A program made the position numbers and the translations under genes. DNA of 64,000 bases, taken from positions 124,001 to 188,000 of the forward strand of contig CAVOOW010000004.1 in assembly GCA_963697675.1 (NCBI GenBank), written 5' to 3'. The notes beneath the pieces were generated by a model. That model had not been told where the DNA came from. It saw only the letters and a program-made list of their open reading frames with translations, and searched no databases. The DNA comes from CAVOOW01 sp963697675 (GTDB lineage Bacteria; Actinomycetota; Actinomycetes; JACCUZ01). This document shows positions 19,643 through 28,735 of this stretch, in pieces. Positions within the stretch are counted from its first letter, which is position 1; every line of letters starts with the position of its first letter.

Positions 19643-20035
19643 ATGACCACCCCGGACGGGAACCCTCCGGACCCGACCACGCCGGACCCGACCACGCCAG
19701 GCCCGAGCACGCCCGGCCCCCGCACGGCGAAGCCGCGGACGACGACCACACGCAGAGCGAAGCCGCGGACCTCCGCGCCTCGCCGGCCGGCAGCGAACAT
19801 CGCGGGCTCGGGCACGGCGCACCCGAAAGCACCGGCACCGGACGCGGCGGCTCCTGCGGCGTCCGCTCCGTCGGAGCCGGCTGCCGGCGACCAGATTGCG
19901 TCCGCTGGGGGCGGCAAGGACCCCGCTGCCGCGGCCCCGGTTGCCGCGCCGCCCGGGACGGCGTCACGTCGGAGGCAGCCTCCCGGGAGGGCGCTTGGAG
20001 CGCGGTGGCCCGGCTGCTCGCACTCCAGCTGTTGA
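19643..20035 (+). CDS. Pro/Ala/Thr-rich low-complexity protein, probable N-terminal part of the LytR_C gene
   Basis: This frame gives 130 residues made of repeated PDPTTP/PGPSTP units, then basic and alanine-proline stretches. It has no fold I can name and ends in an implausible cysteine-rich tail. It overlaps the next gene. The whole span 19643-20532 is 3n+2 bases, and after about 19955 a second frame becomes coding-like (DGVTSEAASREGAW) and leads straight into the membrane helix of the LytR_C protein. One missing base or two surplus bases would therefore merge them. I think they are one gene, but two short genes remain possible. Confidence 0.45.
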   Translation: MTTPDGNPPDPTTPDPTTPGPSTPGPRTAKPRTTTTRRAKPRTSAPRRPAANIAGSGTAHPKAPAPDAAAPAASAPSEPAAGDQIASAGGGKDPAAAAPVAAPPGTASRRRQPPGRALGARWPGCSHSSC

Positions 20036-20532
20036 CCGTCATCGCCGTGACCGCCGTGATCACGGGCGCCTATGCCCTCACCGGCCGTGACCACAACCAG
20101 GCGGAGGCAGGCAGCTCCGGCGCCCCGACGACCAGCGTGCCGACCACGTCCAGCCCGCCCAGCCAGACACCGTCCACCGCGCCGTCGAGGACCCCGTCTG
20201 GCAGCCCATCCGCCACGAGCAGCCCTTCCACGAGCCCGACCACCAAGAGCGCGCCGCCTGCGGTCACGCACAGCCTGAAGGTCGACGTGCTCAACCAGTC
20301 GGCGCCGAAGGGATCGGCAGCCAAGTACGCCACCCGCGTCCGGGCGCTGCACTGGCCGGTCGGGAGAGTCGACAACTTCCGCGGGACGGTGAGCAAGACG
20401 ACGGTCTACTACCCACGCGGCAAGGCCGCCGCCGCCCGTGAGCTGGCTCGGGGGTTGCCGGGGTCACCGCGCGTGCTGCCACGGTTCAGCACGCTGTCCG
20501 ACAAACGGCTGACGGTCATCGTCACCCGCTGA
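20005..20532 (+). CDS. Membrane-anchored LytR_C domain protein
   Basis: The frame starts at GTG 20005 with a GGAG six bases upstream. The 175-residue product has one membrane helix (about 4-23), a Thr/Ser/Pro-rich extracellular spacer, and a C-terminal LytR_C domain (about 87-174: VDVLNQSAPKGSAA ... VIVTR). LytR_C domains occur on wall-facing proteins of actinomycetes, often with LytR-CpsA-Psr ligases, and are thought to act in the envelope. The true N-terminus may lie in the preceding low-complexity frame. Confidence 0.72.
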   Translation: MARLLALQLLTVIAVTAVITGAYALTGRDHNQAEAGSSGAPTTSVPTTSSPPSQTPSTAPSRTPSGSPSATSSPSTSPTTKSAPPAVTHSLKVDVLNQSAPKGSAAKYATRVRALHWPVGRVDNFRGTVSKTTVYYPRGKAAAARELARGLPGSPRVLPRFSTLSDKRLTVIVTR

Positions 20533-20559
20533 CCCCAGTTTGCTCCTGCCAGCCGAAGG

Positions 20560-21348
20560 CTAGTGGACGCCGAACTGGTCGAGCTTCGTGCCCTTGCGGT
20601 CGTACGCGATGACACCCACATGCTTGGCATTGGGATCGGCGACTGTGCTCGGCACCCACAGGTAGTAGAACGTCCAGTTCTGGAGCCTGTCGAAACGCAC
20701 CGTGTCGGCAGGCAGGTGTTGACCGTCGATGACCATCTCGACCCGGGCGCGAGCGTAGGGAATCACGGCGCTGTACATGGCGCCAGCAGGCGAGCTGACG
20801 GTCTGGATGTTCAGCCCCCCGATGTTTCCGTCGGTGGTGCTGCGGCAGCCGAACGGCTGGTTCCTGGAGCCGCCGGCCTCGTCGGGCGGAGCACTTCGGC
20901 ACACCTCACCGTTTGCATCGACCCAGACAAACCAATCCTGACCCATGGGTACGTGCGTCGCACCCGTCGCCTTGGTCTCTGTGGCTGTGTGCGTCGGGGG
21001 TGTCGCGGGTGACGACGTCGGCGGTGTCGACGTGGCGGGAGACGACACCGTGGGTGACGACACCGTGGGTGACGACACCGTCGATGACGACGTGTGGGGC
21101 GCCGGGGAGGTGGCCACCGTTGCCTGCTCGTCGCCCGGGCTCACCAGCACGGTGCGCGGTTCAGATCCGGCCAGCGGGCCGATGGTGACCGCGAGCGCGA
21201 CGGCGCACGCAGCGCCCATCACACCGATCGCACCGCGGCGGCGGCGCCGTACCTGATGCTGATGGGCGCGTTCTCGGACCGCAGCGAGATCGACGACGAA
21301 ACCGTCGTCCGGATAGTCCAGCATCCGCCGCAGCTCGTCGGTGCTCAT
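20560..21348 (-). CDS. Single-pass membrane protein downstream of the sigma factor (anti-sigma-like)
   Basis: A 262-residue protein with a cytoplasmic N-terminus of about 38 residues (ELRRMLDYPDD, then a cluster of arginines), a helix at about 39-61, a Thr/Ser/Pro linker containing TVSSP repeats (15-bp tandem DNA repeat near 21045-21080), and an extracytoplasmic domain of about 120 residues with two cysteines. It starts 31 bases after the sigma-factor stop. Position and topology suggest a membrane partner or regulator of that sigma factor, but no zinc-binding anti-sigma motif is present. Confidence 0.6.
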   Translation of the reverse strand: MSTDELRRMLDYPDDGFVVDLAAVRERAHQHQVRRRRRGAIGVMGAACAVALAVTIGPLAGSEPRTVLVSPGDEQATVATSPAPHTSSSTVSSPTVSSPTVSSPATSTPPTSSPATPPTHTATETKATGATHVPMGQDWFVWVDANGEVCRSAPPDEAGGSRNQPFGCRSTTDGNIGGLNIQTVSSPAGAMYSAVIPYARARVEMVIDGQHLPADTVRFDRLQNWTFYYLWVPSTVADPNAKHVGVIAYDRKGTKLDQFGVH

Positions 21349-21379
21349 GTCGAACCGTCCCCAATCATCGCGACGCTGT

Positions 21380-21880
21380 TCATCGAGTGCCCTGCGCGAG
21401 CGCGTCGCGCATCGCCGGCTGTGCGCGCAGCTTGGCCAGGGCTCGCGCTGTCGTGCTCTTGACGGTCCCGATCGCGACGCCGAGCACTTTCGCTGTCTCG
21501 GCCTCGGTGAGGTCCTCGTAGTAGCGCAGCGCGATCACGCCTCGTTCCCGCGAGGTGAGCAGCCGCAGAGCCGCGAACAGCTCCTCGCGGTCGGCTATCC
21601 CCTGCGCATGGTCGGGGACGACGCGCCCGGCGCCTGGTTCGGCGACGGGGACGGGTATCCGACGACGCCAGCGATCAGTGCGCGCATTGATCAAGGCTCG
21701 TCGCAGGTAGGCATAGGGATCATCGCGCTCGACGCGGTCCCAGCGGAGGTACGCACGCGCCAGGACGTCCTGGGTGAGGTCTTCGGCAGCTCCGCGGTCA
21801 CCGACCAGCAGCTCGGCAAGATGGATCAGGCGCCGACCGTGCCCGGCCACGAAGGCCTCGAAGTCCGCGTTCCGGTCCAC
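21380..21880 (-). CDS. SigE-family RNA polymerase sigma factor (ECF-like)
   Basis: A 166-residue two-domain sigma factor. Region 2 contains AAEDLTQDVLARAYLRW, and region 4 contains the helix-turn-helix LTEAETAKVLGVAIGTVKST, ending in a basic tail. This is the layout of the actinobacterial SigE-family (SigJ/ECF subset) group. GTG 21880 is preceded closely by GGAGG; the frame is open much further upstream, but that part lies antisense to the ABC transporter gene. It is followed by the membrane protein gene at 21348 and diverges from the ABC exporter. Confidence 0.85.
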   Translation of the reverse strand: MDRNADFEAFVAGHGRRLIHLAELLVGDRGAAEDLTQDVLARAYLRWDRVERDDPYAYLRRALINARTDRWRRRIPVPVAEPGAGRVVPDHAQGIADREELFAALRLLTSRERGVIALRYYEDLTEAETAKVLGVAIGTVKSTTARALAKLRAQPAMRDALAQGTR

Positions 21881-22048
21881 AACCCTCCAGACGCACGACG
21901 TTGTCCAATGGTTCTGTCCCGACAACTGTTGCTCGATGCAACCTCTTTTGCCGGGACGCTCGCCGTCGACCTGCCCCGTACGATCCGGTGATCGATCATG
22001 GCATGGTGGGGGTATGCAGGCTTTCGCGACGAACACTGAGGTGTGTGC

Positions 22049-22975
22049 ATGATCGAGGCTCGAGGGCTCAGCAAACGGTACGGCGACACACTCGCCGTTG
22101 ATGACCTGTCCTTCACCGTCCAGCCCGGTGTCGTGACGGGGTTCCTGGGTCCCAACGGCGCCGGGAAGTCCACCACCATGCGGATGCTGCTCGGCCTCGA
22201 CCGGCCGACGAAGGGCACTGCCCTGATCAGCGGCAAGCTCTACAGCAGCCTCAAGGGCCCGTTGCACCATGTCGGCGCATTGCTCGACGCCAAGGACGTG
22301 CACCCAGGTCGTAAGGCACGTACGCATCTGCTGGCACTCGCGCAGAGCAACGGCATCCCGCGCCGGCGGGTCGACGAGGTGCTCGAGATGACCGGCATGT
22401 CGACCGTCGCGTCCAAGCGCATCAAGGGCTACTCGCTCGGTATGTCGCAGCGCCTCGGCATCGCGGCCACGATGCTCGGCGACCCCGAGGTCCTGATGTT
22501 CGACGAACCGGTCAACGGCCTCGACCCGGAGGGCATCCTCTGGATCCGCAACTTCATGCGCGGGCTCGCCGCAGAGGGCCGCACGATCTTCGTGTCGAGC
22601 CACCTGATGAGCGAGATGTCGCAGACCGCCGACCATCTGATCGTGATCGGTCGCGGCAAGCTGCTGGCCGACGTGTCGACCAAGGAGTTCATCTCGCACA
22701 GCTCGAAGGGAACGGTGCGCGTACGGTCGCCGCAGTCCGACGAGCTCGAACGTCTGCTGAAGGCTCAGGGCGTCGAGACGGAACACATCGACGGCTCGTT
22801 GCGCCTGCACGGCATCACGACCGACCGCGTCGGCGACCTGGCCGCCGCCAACCAACTGACTCTGCACGAGCTCACAGAGGAGAAGGCCTCGCTCGAGGCC
22901 GCTTTCATGGAGATGACCCGCGACAGCGTCGACTTCCATGCCGAGGTCTCGACACCCGAGGAGGCGGCCCGATGA
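22049..22975 (+). CDS. ABC transporter ATP-binding protein
   Basis: A 308-residue ATPase of the ABC-2 (drug/antibiotic export, DRA-type) class. Walker A is GPNGAGKST, the signature is YSLGMSQRLG and Walker B is VLMFDEPVNGLDPEG, with a C-terminal extension after residue 220 that is usual for this class. It overlaps the permease gene by four bases (ATGA) and energises it. GTG 22043 is an alternative start six bases upstream. Confidence 0.92.
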   Translation: MIEARGLSKRYGDTLAVDDLSFTVQPGVVTGFLGPNGAGKSTTMRMLLGLDRPTKGTALISGKLYSSLKGPLHHVGALLDAKDVHPGRKARTHLLALAQSNGIPRRRVDEVLEMTGMSTVASKRIKGYSLGMSQRLGIAATMLGDPEVLMFDEPVNGLDPEGILWIRNFMRGLAAEGRTIFVSSHLMSEMSQTADHLIVIGRGKLLADVSTKEFISHSSKGTVRVRSPQSDELERLLKAQGVETEHIDGSLRLHGITTDRVGDLAAANQLTLHELTEEKASLEAAFMEMTRDSVDFHAEVSTPEEAAR

Positions 22976-23817
22976 CCACGCAGACCAGCCAGCCCCCGGC
23001 CGCCCCGGCTCCGCGCGAACGCACCCTCGTGCCACCCGCAACCGATCGCTTCGACCACGTGCTGCGCGCGGAGTGGACGAAGTTCTGGTCGGTGCGCTCG
23101 ACGATGTACACCTTCATCTCGCTGGTCGTCGTGACCATCGGGATCTCTGCGCTGCTCTGCCTCGCCGTCGCCGCCAACTGGGACGACATCAAGCCGGCTG
23201 ACCGGGCCCAGATCGACCCGGTCTCCCAGAGCCTGTCCGGCGTCTTCCTCGGTCAGATGGCCATCATCGTGCTCGGCGCGCTGGTGATCAGCGCGGAGTA
23301 CTCCACCGGCGGCATCCGCACGACCCTCACCGCCGTCCCGCAGCGGCTGCGACTGCTGTTCGCCAAGGCTCTCGTCCTCGCGGTCATGGCGTTCGTCGCT
23401 GGTGTCATCACGATGTTCCCGTCCTTCTGGCTCGGCCAGAAGGTGCTCGCGACGGCCGATGCGGGCATCGAGGTGTCCCTCAGCGACCCGAACGTGCTGC
23501 GGGCCGTGCTGGGTGGCGCGTTGTACGTCGCTGCCTGCGGGATGCTGGGATTCGCGCTCGGCGCCCTCTTGCGGCACACCGCGGGGGCCATCACCGTGGC
23601 GATCGGCATCGTGTTCGTCCTGCCGATCGTGTCGAACTTCCTGCCCGGCACGTGGGGGGAGAACGTCGGGAAGGTCCTCAACGCCGGCGGTGCCATCACC
23701 AACACGCGCCACGTCGACGGGCAGCTCGAACCGTGGACCGGCTACGCCGTGTTCTCGCTGTGGTGGATCATCCTGCTGGCGCTGGCCGCCGTCCTGATGC
23801 GCCGCCGCGACGCCTGA
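22972..23817 (+). CDS. ABC-2 type transporter permease
   Basis: A 281-residue membrane protein with six hydrophobic helices after a proline-rich N-terminal 30 residues, and a large loop containing ISAEYSTGGIRTTL, which is characteristic of ABC-2 permeases. It pairs with the overlapping ATPase gene. No substrate can be inferred. The stop lies 20 bases before a 90-bp palindromic repeat shared with the converging der gene. Confidence 0.88.
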   Translation: MTTQTSQPPAAPAPRERTLVPPATDRFDHVLRAEWTKFWSVRSTMYTFISLVVVTIGISALLCLAVAANWDDIKPADRAQIDPVSQSLSGVFLGQMAIIVLGALVISAEYSTGGIRTTLTAVPQRLRLLFAKALVLAVMAFVAGVITMFPSFWLGQKVLATADAGIEVSLSDPNVLRAVLGGALYVAACGMLGFALGALLRHTAGAITVAIGIVFVLPIVSNFLPGTWGENVGKVLNAGGAITNTRHVDGQLEPWTGYAVFSLWWIILLALAAVLMRRRDA

Positions 23818-23837
23818 CCGTCCCGCTCGCAGGTGCG

Positions 23838-23927
23838 GAATCGACCACGTTCAGCAGGTGTACGGACGGTTCGCAATGCCTGCACGCCTTGCGAACCGTC
23901 CGCAAGCATGCTGAACGTGGTCGATTC
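23838..23927. repeat. 90-bp double-hairpin repeat, family B copy 1
   Basis: An exact 90-base unit whose outer 19-base arms (GAATCGACCACGTTCAGCA) and inner 14-base arms (CGGACGGTTCGCAA) are perfect inverted repeats, with six-base internal loops and a 12-base apical loop. It lies in the 151-base gap between the converging ABC permease and der genes. The same unit, also exactly 90 bases and in the same orientation, is found at 33451 and 61727. Confidence 0.9.
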
Positions 23928-23968
23928 GCGCGGCCAGCCGGAGTCAGCCGCCGCGGGCTGGTGGACGG

Positions 23969-25345
23969 TCAGGACTTGCCGCGCTTCTCCCGCATCTTGA
24001 CGCTGATCTCGATGGGCGAGCCGAGGAAGCCGAACTCCTCGCGCAGCCGGCGCTCGACGAACCGGCGGTAGCCGGCCTCGATGAAGCCGGTCGTGAACAG
24101 CACGAACCGCGGCGGCCGGGTGTCGGCCTGGGTGCCGAACAGGATGCGCGGCTGCTTGCCGCCGCGGATGGGGTGCGGATGCGCATTCACGAGCTCACCC
24201 AGGAAGGCGTTCAGCCGGCCGGTGGGCACGCGCGAGTCCCACGACTCGAGTGCCGTCGTCAGCGCCGGCACCAGGCGGTCCATGTGCCGGCCGGTCAGCG
24301 CCGAGATGTTGACCCGCGGCGCCCACTGCACCTTCACCAGGTCACGCTCGATCTCGCGCTCGAGATAGAAGCGGCGCTCCTCGTCGATCGCGTCCCACTT
24401 GTTGTACGCGATGACCAGCGCACGGCCGGACTCGACGACCATCGACAGGATGCGGGTGTCCTGCTCGGACAGCGTCTCGGTCGCGTCGATCAGCACGACC
24501 GCCACCTCGGCGCGGTCCAGCGCTGACTGCGTGCGCAACGTCGCGTAGTAGTCGGTGCCGCTCGCCTGGTGGGCGCGACGCCGGATGCCCGCCGTGTCGA
24601 CGAACTTCCAGGTCTCGCCACCGAGCTCGATCAGCTCGTCGACAGGGTCGCGCGTCGTGCCGGCGACGGAGTCGACGAGAACCCGCTCGGTGCCAGCCAG
24701 CTGGTTGAGCAGGCTCGACTTTCCGACGTTGGGTCGACCCAGCAGCGCCACGCGCCGAGGCCCGCCTTCCAGGTCGTACAAATCCGCGGGTGTGTCGGGC
24801 AGCGCGGCCAGCACCGCGTCGAGCAGGTCACCACTGCCTCGTCCGTGCAACGCGGAGACGGCGTAGGGCTCGCCGAGCCCGAGCGACCACAGCAGGGCGG
24901 CGTCGGCCTCGGTCTTGGCGTCGTCGACCTTGTTGGCGACGAGCACGACCGGCTTGCCAGCTCTGCGCAGCACGCGCACGACCGCCTCGTCGGTGTCGGT
25001 CGGGCCGACGGTTGCGTCCACCACGAACAGCACCGCGTCGGCGGTCGCGATGGCGATCTCGGCCTGCGCCGCCACCTGCGCGGCGAGCCCGCGGGCGTCC
25101 TGCTCCCAGCCACCGGTGTCGACGACGGTGAAGCGGCGGCCGTTCCAGATCGCGTCGTAGGGCACCCGGTCGCGGGTCACGCCGGGAACGTCCTGGACGA
25201 CGGCCTCCCGCCGACCGAGGATCCGGTTGACCAACGTGGACTTCCCGACGTTCGGCCGTCCGACGACGGCGAGGACGGGCACGGGGCCGGGCTCAGCCAC
25301 CTCGGCAACCTCGGCGCTCTCGCTGAACTCCGTGAAATCGGTCAT
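23969..25345 (-). CDS. der: Ribosome biogenesis GTPase Der (EngA)
   Basis: A 458-residue protein with two tandem GTPase domains, each with a P-loop (GRPNVGKST near 29 and GRPNVGKSS near 203) and NKxD motifs (NKVD, NKWD), then a C-terminal KH-like domain. Der acts in 50S subunit maturation. The short acidic N-terminal extension is common in actinomycetes. Its ATG overlaps the cmk stop by four bases. It is the last gene of the aroH-tyrA-cmk-der run. Confidence 0.97.
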   Translation of the reverse strand: MTDFTEFSESAEVAEVAEPGPVPVLAVVGRPNVGKSTLVNRILGRREAVVQDVPGVTRDRVPYDAIWNGRRFTVVDTGGWEQDARGLAAQVAAQAEIAIATADAVLFVVDATVGPTDTDEAVVRVLRRAGKPVVLVANKVDDAKTEADAALLWSLGLGEPYAVSALHGRGSGDLLDAVLAALPDTPADLYDLEGGPRRVALLGRPNVGKSSLLNQLAGTERVLVDSVAGTTRDPVDELIELGGETWKFVDTAGIRRRAHQASGTDYYATLRTQSALDRAEVAVVLIDATETLSEQDTRILSMVVESGRALVIAYNKWDAIDEERRFYLEREIERDLVKVQWAPRVNISALTGRHMDRLVPALTTALESWDSRVPTGRLNAFLGELVNAHPHPIRGGKQPRILFGTQADTRPPRFVLFTTGFIEAGYRRFVERRLREEFGFLGSPIEISVKMREKRGKS

Positions 25346-26055
25346 GAGCGCGCCCCGGCCCGTCGCGCCGATGTGGGCACGAGGGCGAGGACGGCCTCGA
25401 TTGTCTGCTCGAGTGTCAGGTTCGACGAGTCGACCACCGTCACGCCCTCGGCGGCCTCGGTGAACGTTGCCACGGTGGAGTCGACGGCGTCGCGTCCAAC
25501 GACGAGGTCGCGGGTCGCCTCGACTGCGTCGGCGTCGTCGGTGCCGTGAACCTCCAGAGCGCGGCGGGCGAGGCGGGCAGACTGCGAGGCGGTCAGCAGC
25601 ACGCGTACGTCGGCATCGGGCGCGACGACCGTCGTGATGTCACGCCCTTCGATCACTGCCCCGCCCTCCTCGGCAAGGGCGCGCTGCCGCCGGACCAGCT
25701 CCTCGCGAACGCCGAGGTTCGTCGCGACCGCACTGACCGCTGCCGAGATGTCCGGGGTCCTGATCGCCTCGCCGACGTCCTGGCCGTCGACCAGTACGTG
25801 GGGGTCCTCGGGGTCGGTGCCGAGCTGCAGGGGCAGCTCACGGGCGAGGGCGGCGACGCGCTCGACGTCGGCGAGGTCGACCCCGCGCGAGAGTGCCCAC
25901 CAGGTGAGCGCGCGGTACATCGCGCCGGTGTCGACGAAGCGCAGGCCGAGCCGCGCGGCCACGCCCCGGGCGACGCTCGACTTTCCCGAGCCCGACGGGC
26001 CGTCGATCGCGACGACGAGCGGGCGGGAGCTGTTCGCGGGCACGCGGAACCTCAA
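25342..26055 (-). CDS. cmk: Cytidylate kinase
   Basis: A 237-residue kinase that phosphorylates CMP and dCMP. The P-loop GPSGSGKSS is at residues 19-27, with DTGAMYR following, and the conserved GRDITTVV and ARRALE segments present. It overlaps der by four bases. Upstream is a 155-base gap carrying a palindromic repeat that separates it from tyrA. Confidence 0.96.
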   Translation of the reverse strand: MRFRVPANSSRPLVVAIDGPSGSGKSSVARGVAARLGLRFVDTGAMYRALTWWALSRGVDLADVERVAALARELPLQLGTDPEDPHVLVDGQDVGEAIRTPDISAAVSAVATNLGVREELVRRQRALAEEGGAVIEGRDITTVVAPDADVRVLLTASQSARLARRALEVHGTDDADAVEATRDLVVGRDAVDSTVATFTEAAEGVTVVDSSNLTLEQTIEAVLALVPTSARRAGARS

Positions 26056-26155
26056 GAGAAGGAGCGGGGGTGGACCTACCTAGGCTACCCGCCCACCAGC
26101 GGGCCAGCTGCCACACGCCAGCGAACGCCTGGCGAGCACCAGGCGAGCGCCAGCG

Positions 26156-26204
26156 AGCGACCTTTCGCCGCGACACGCCGAGCGTGTCGCGCACGAAGGT
26201 CGCT
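26156..26204. repeat. Palindromic repeat family A, copy after tyrA
   Basis: A 49-bp near-palindrome starting AGCGACCTTTCGCC and ending GAAGGTCGCT, six bases after the tyrA stop codon. It is the same family as the copy inside coxS and the array after recN. Confidence 0.85.
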
Positions 26205-26210
26205 CGTCGG

Positions 26211-27290
26211 CTAGGAGTGGAGCTGCCACCCACGCTCAGCAAGGGCCGCTGACAGCGTGTGCTCGGCCCCGGGCGCGACGGACAGCTCCACCAGGCCCAC
26301 CGGCTGACCGGGCGAGTGCTCGATGGACACGTCCTCGATGTTGACGCCCGCCTCCCCCGCGGCGGCGAACAGCCGGGCCAGCTCACCCGGCTGGTCGGGC
26401 AGCACCACGGGCACCAGGGCATAGGCCGTCGGCCGGCCACCGTGCTTGCCCGGCAGTCGCGCGCGCCCGCTGTTGCCGCGCAACAGCACCTCACGCAGGG
26501 CGGTCCGGCCCCAGTCGGGGTCGTGAGCCACCTCGGCCAGGGCCGCGATCACATGGTCGATGTCGGCCCGCAGCTCAGTGAGGATCCGCCCGACGGGCAC
26601 CGCGTTGGCGGTGAGGACGTCGACCCACAGGTCGGCGTCGGAGGCGGCCACCCGGGTCACGTCGCGCAGTCCCTGCCCGGTGAGCGCCAGCGCGCCGTCC
26701 TCCCCCTCAGCGAGCCGCGCGGCCACGAGGGTGGCGGCGACCTGCGGCACGTGCGACACGAGCGCGACCGCGGCGTCGTGGGTCGCAGCATCCAGGTGTA
26801 CGACGACGCCGCCGCAACGCCGGACGAGTTCCTCCGCACGGGCAAGGGAATTCGGGTCCACGCGGTCGGGCACGACCACCCAGGGGCGGCCCTCGAACAG
26901 GTCGGCGCGCGCAGCCCCGGGACCGGATCGCTCGCGGCCGGCCATCGGATGGGTGCCGACGAAATGCACAGCGTCGCCGACGGTCGCGCGTACGTCTCGA
27001 AGGATGTCGGCCTTGACGCCCGCGGTGTCGACGACGGTTGCTGCGACGTTCCCCGCGAGCAGACCAGAGACCACGGCTGCTGTCGCCGACGGTGCGACGG
27101 CGACGACGGCGAGGTCGACCTGCTCGGCGGGCAGCGAGGGGTCGCCGGCGCCGAGGTCGGCCGCGCGGCGTACAGCTTTCGGGTCGCGGTCGGTCAGGAG
27201 CACGACGACACCCTGGCTGCGCAGCGCGAGCGCGACCGAGGTGCCGATCAGGCCGGTGCCGACGATCAGGGCCGAGCGGATCTCGCTCAC
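26211..27290 (-). CDS. tyrA: Prephenate dehydrogenase with C-terminal ACT domain
   Basis: A 359-residue enzyme of tyrosine synthesis that oxidises prephenate to 4-hydroxyphenylpyruvate with NAD. The Rossmann motif VGTGLIGTSVALAL is at residues 9-22, followed by HPMAGRE and the helical dimerisation part. The C-terminal ACT domain begins near residue 285 (YALVPVVLPDQPGEL) and probably senses tyrosine. GTG 27290 overlaps the stop of aroH (GTGA). The frame is open upstream, but that stretch is antisense to nothing meaningful and overlaps aroH. Confidence 0.94.
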   Translation of the reverse strand: MSEIRSALIVGTGLIGTSVALALRSQGVVVLLTDRDPKAVRRAADLGAGDPSLPAEQVDLAVVAVAPSATAAVVSGLLAGNVAATVVDTAGVKADILRDVRATVGDAVHFVGTHPMAGRERSGPGAARADLFEGRPWVVVPDRVDPNSLARAEELVRRCGGVVVHLDAATHDAAVALVSHVPQVAATLVAARLAEGEDGALALTGQGLRDVTRVAASDADLWVDVLTANAVPVGRILTELRADIDHVIAALAEVAHDPDWGRTALREVLLRGNSGRARLPGKHGGRPTAYALVPVVLPDQPGELARLFAAAGEAGVNIEDVSIEHSPGQPVGLVELSVAPGAEHTLSAALAERGWQLHS

Positions 27291-27649
27291 TGGGCGAGGT
27301 CGCGGCGCAGCGCAGCGGCGCCACGAAGGTAGACGTGTCGGATCTCGCTGCGGGGCACGTCGCTCTCGATGTGCACCATCACGCGGATGACTCGCGGCAT
27401 CGCGCCGTCGACGTCGATCTCCTGCGCGCAGAGCAGCGGCACGTCGCCGATGCCGAGCTGGCGGGCCGCGAGCGCCGGGAACTCGCTGTGCAGGTCGGGG
27501 GTCGCCGTGAGGATCATCGACACGAGCCGGTCGGTGTCGACTTCGTTCTGGGCGAAGATCTCCCTGATCAGCTCCTCTACCGAGACCAGCAGGTGGTCGC
27601 GGTCGTCGCTGTCCAGCTGGGTCGCCCCGCGGATCGCTCTCATCGCCAT
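27287..27649 (-). CDS. aroH: Chorismate mutase, AroH class
   Basis: A 120-residue monofunctional chorismate mutase of the Bacillus AroH type. It has the N-terminal RAIRGATQLD, FAQNEVDTDRLVSMI, and the C-terminal PRVIRVMVH segment with the arginines that bind the substrate. It makes prephenate for the next gene, tyrA, with which it overlaps by four bases, so substrate and enzyme are coupled in one operon. Translation begins at ATG 27649 or 27643. Confidence 0.93.
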   Translation of the reverse strand: MAMRAIRGATQLDSDDRDHLLVSVEELIREIFAQNEVDTDRLVSMILTATPDLHSEFPALAARQLGIGDVPLLCAQEIDVDGAMPRVIRVMVHIESDVPRSEIRHVYLRGAAALRRDLAQ

Positions 27650-27856
27650 GACGTGTCACCTCCTCGGCTCCGGCGATCACCCTAACGATCCGGGGCGGCC
27701 GCGTGGTCGACCCGTCCGGCCCGTGGTCCCGCCGCAAGGTCATACCGCAAGTGGTGGGTTCGGCAGCTCGGGAACGCCGCACACCTGCGGAAGTCACCAT
27801 TCCGCGGGACGTCACCCGGACGGCTGGATGTCCGAGCGCTCAACTACCGTCGCCGG

Positions 27857-28732
27857 GTGCACCGGTCCCCCACTGATCGGCTCCCGGCACCGATGCTCGT
27901 GATCATCTCGATCGCCTCGGTCCAGACGGGCGCCGCCATCGCGCGCAGCGTCTTCGACGAGGCCGGCGCGATGGGCATCACCCTGATGCGACTCGGCATC
28001 TCCTGCGTCGTGCTCGTCGTCCTGCTGCGGCCGCGTCCCTGGCGCTGGTCGCGCGATGCGCAGATGGCGACGCTGCTGTTCGGGTTCGCGATGGCGGGCA
28101 TGAACATCGTGTTCTACCTCGCACTGCGCACCGTGCCGCTCGGTGTCTGCGTGACGGTGGAGTTCCTCGGACCGCTCACCGTGGCGCTCGTGCAGACCCG
28201 GCGATGGCGCGACCTCTTCTGGGTGTGCCTCGCCGGCAGCGGAGTCGCCCTGCTCGGGCTGCGCGGCGGAGGCGACGTGCCGATCGGCGGACTCGTGCTG
28301 GCTCTGATCGCGGGCACGTTCTGGGGTCTCTACATCCTGGCCAGCGCGCGCGTCGGGCGCGCTGTGCCGGGCACCGAGGGACTCGCGATCGCCCTGGTCA
28401 TCGCCGCGCTCATCGCCCTGCCGTTCGGCGCCGCGGGAGTCGCCGGGGTGCTCGACCAGCCCCGGATCCTGCTGATCGGCTGCGGGGTCGCCCTGCTCTC
28501 GTCGATCGTGCCCTACGGCTGCGAGCTGGCCGCCCTGCGGCGGATGCCGACCCGGGTGTTCGGGGTGCTGATGAGCCTCGAGCCGGGGGCTGCTGCCATC
28601 GCCGGGTTTGTCGTGCTCGGCCAGGCCCTCGACGGCCGGGAGGTGCTTGCGCTGGTGCTGGTCAGCGTGGCCAGCGTCGGCATCACGCTCGGCCGCCGCG
28701 GCGACCAGCCCGCACCGCAGCCGCTGGAGTGA
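27857..28732 (+). CDS. EamA/DMT family exporter (RhtA-like)
   Basis: A 291-residue membrane protein with ten hydrophobic helices in two EamA repeats. The segments VEFLGPLTVAL and SIVPYGCELAALRRMPTRVFGVLMSLEP are those of the RhtA threonine/homoserine exporter group. It should export an amino acid or related metabolite. It diverges from aroH and converges on a methyltransferase gene with a three-base gap. GTG 27857 lacks a clear ribosome binding site. Confidence 0.85.
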   Translation: MHRSPTDRLPAPMLVIISIASVQTGAAIARSVFDEAGAMGITLMRLGISCVVLVVLLRPRPWRWSRDAQMATLLFGFAMAGMNIVFYLALRTVPLGVCVTVEFLGPLTVALVQTRRWRDLFWVCLAGSGVALLGLRGGGDVPIGGLVLALIAGTFWGLYILASARVGRAVPGTEGLAIALVIAALIALPFGAAGVAGVLDQPRILLIGCGVALLSSIVPYGCELAALRRMPTRVFGVLMSLEPGAAAIAGFVVLGQALDGREVLALVLVSVASVGITLGRRGDQPAPQPLE

Positions 28733-28735
28733 CCC

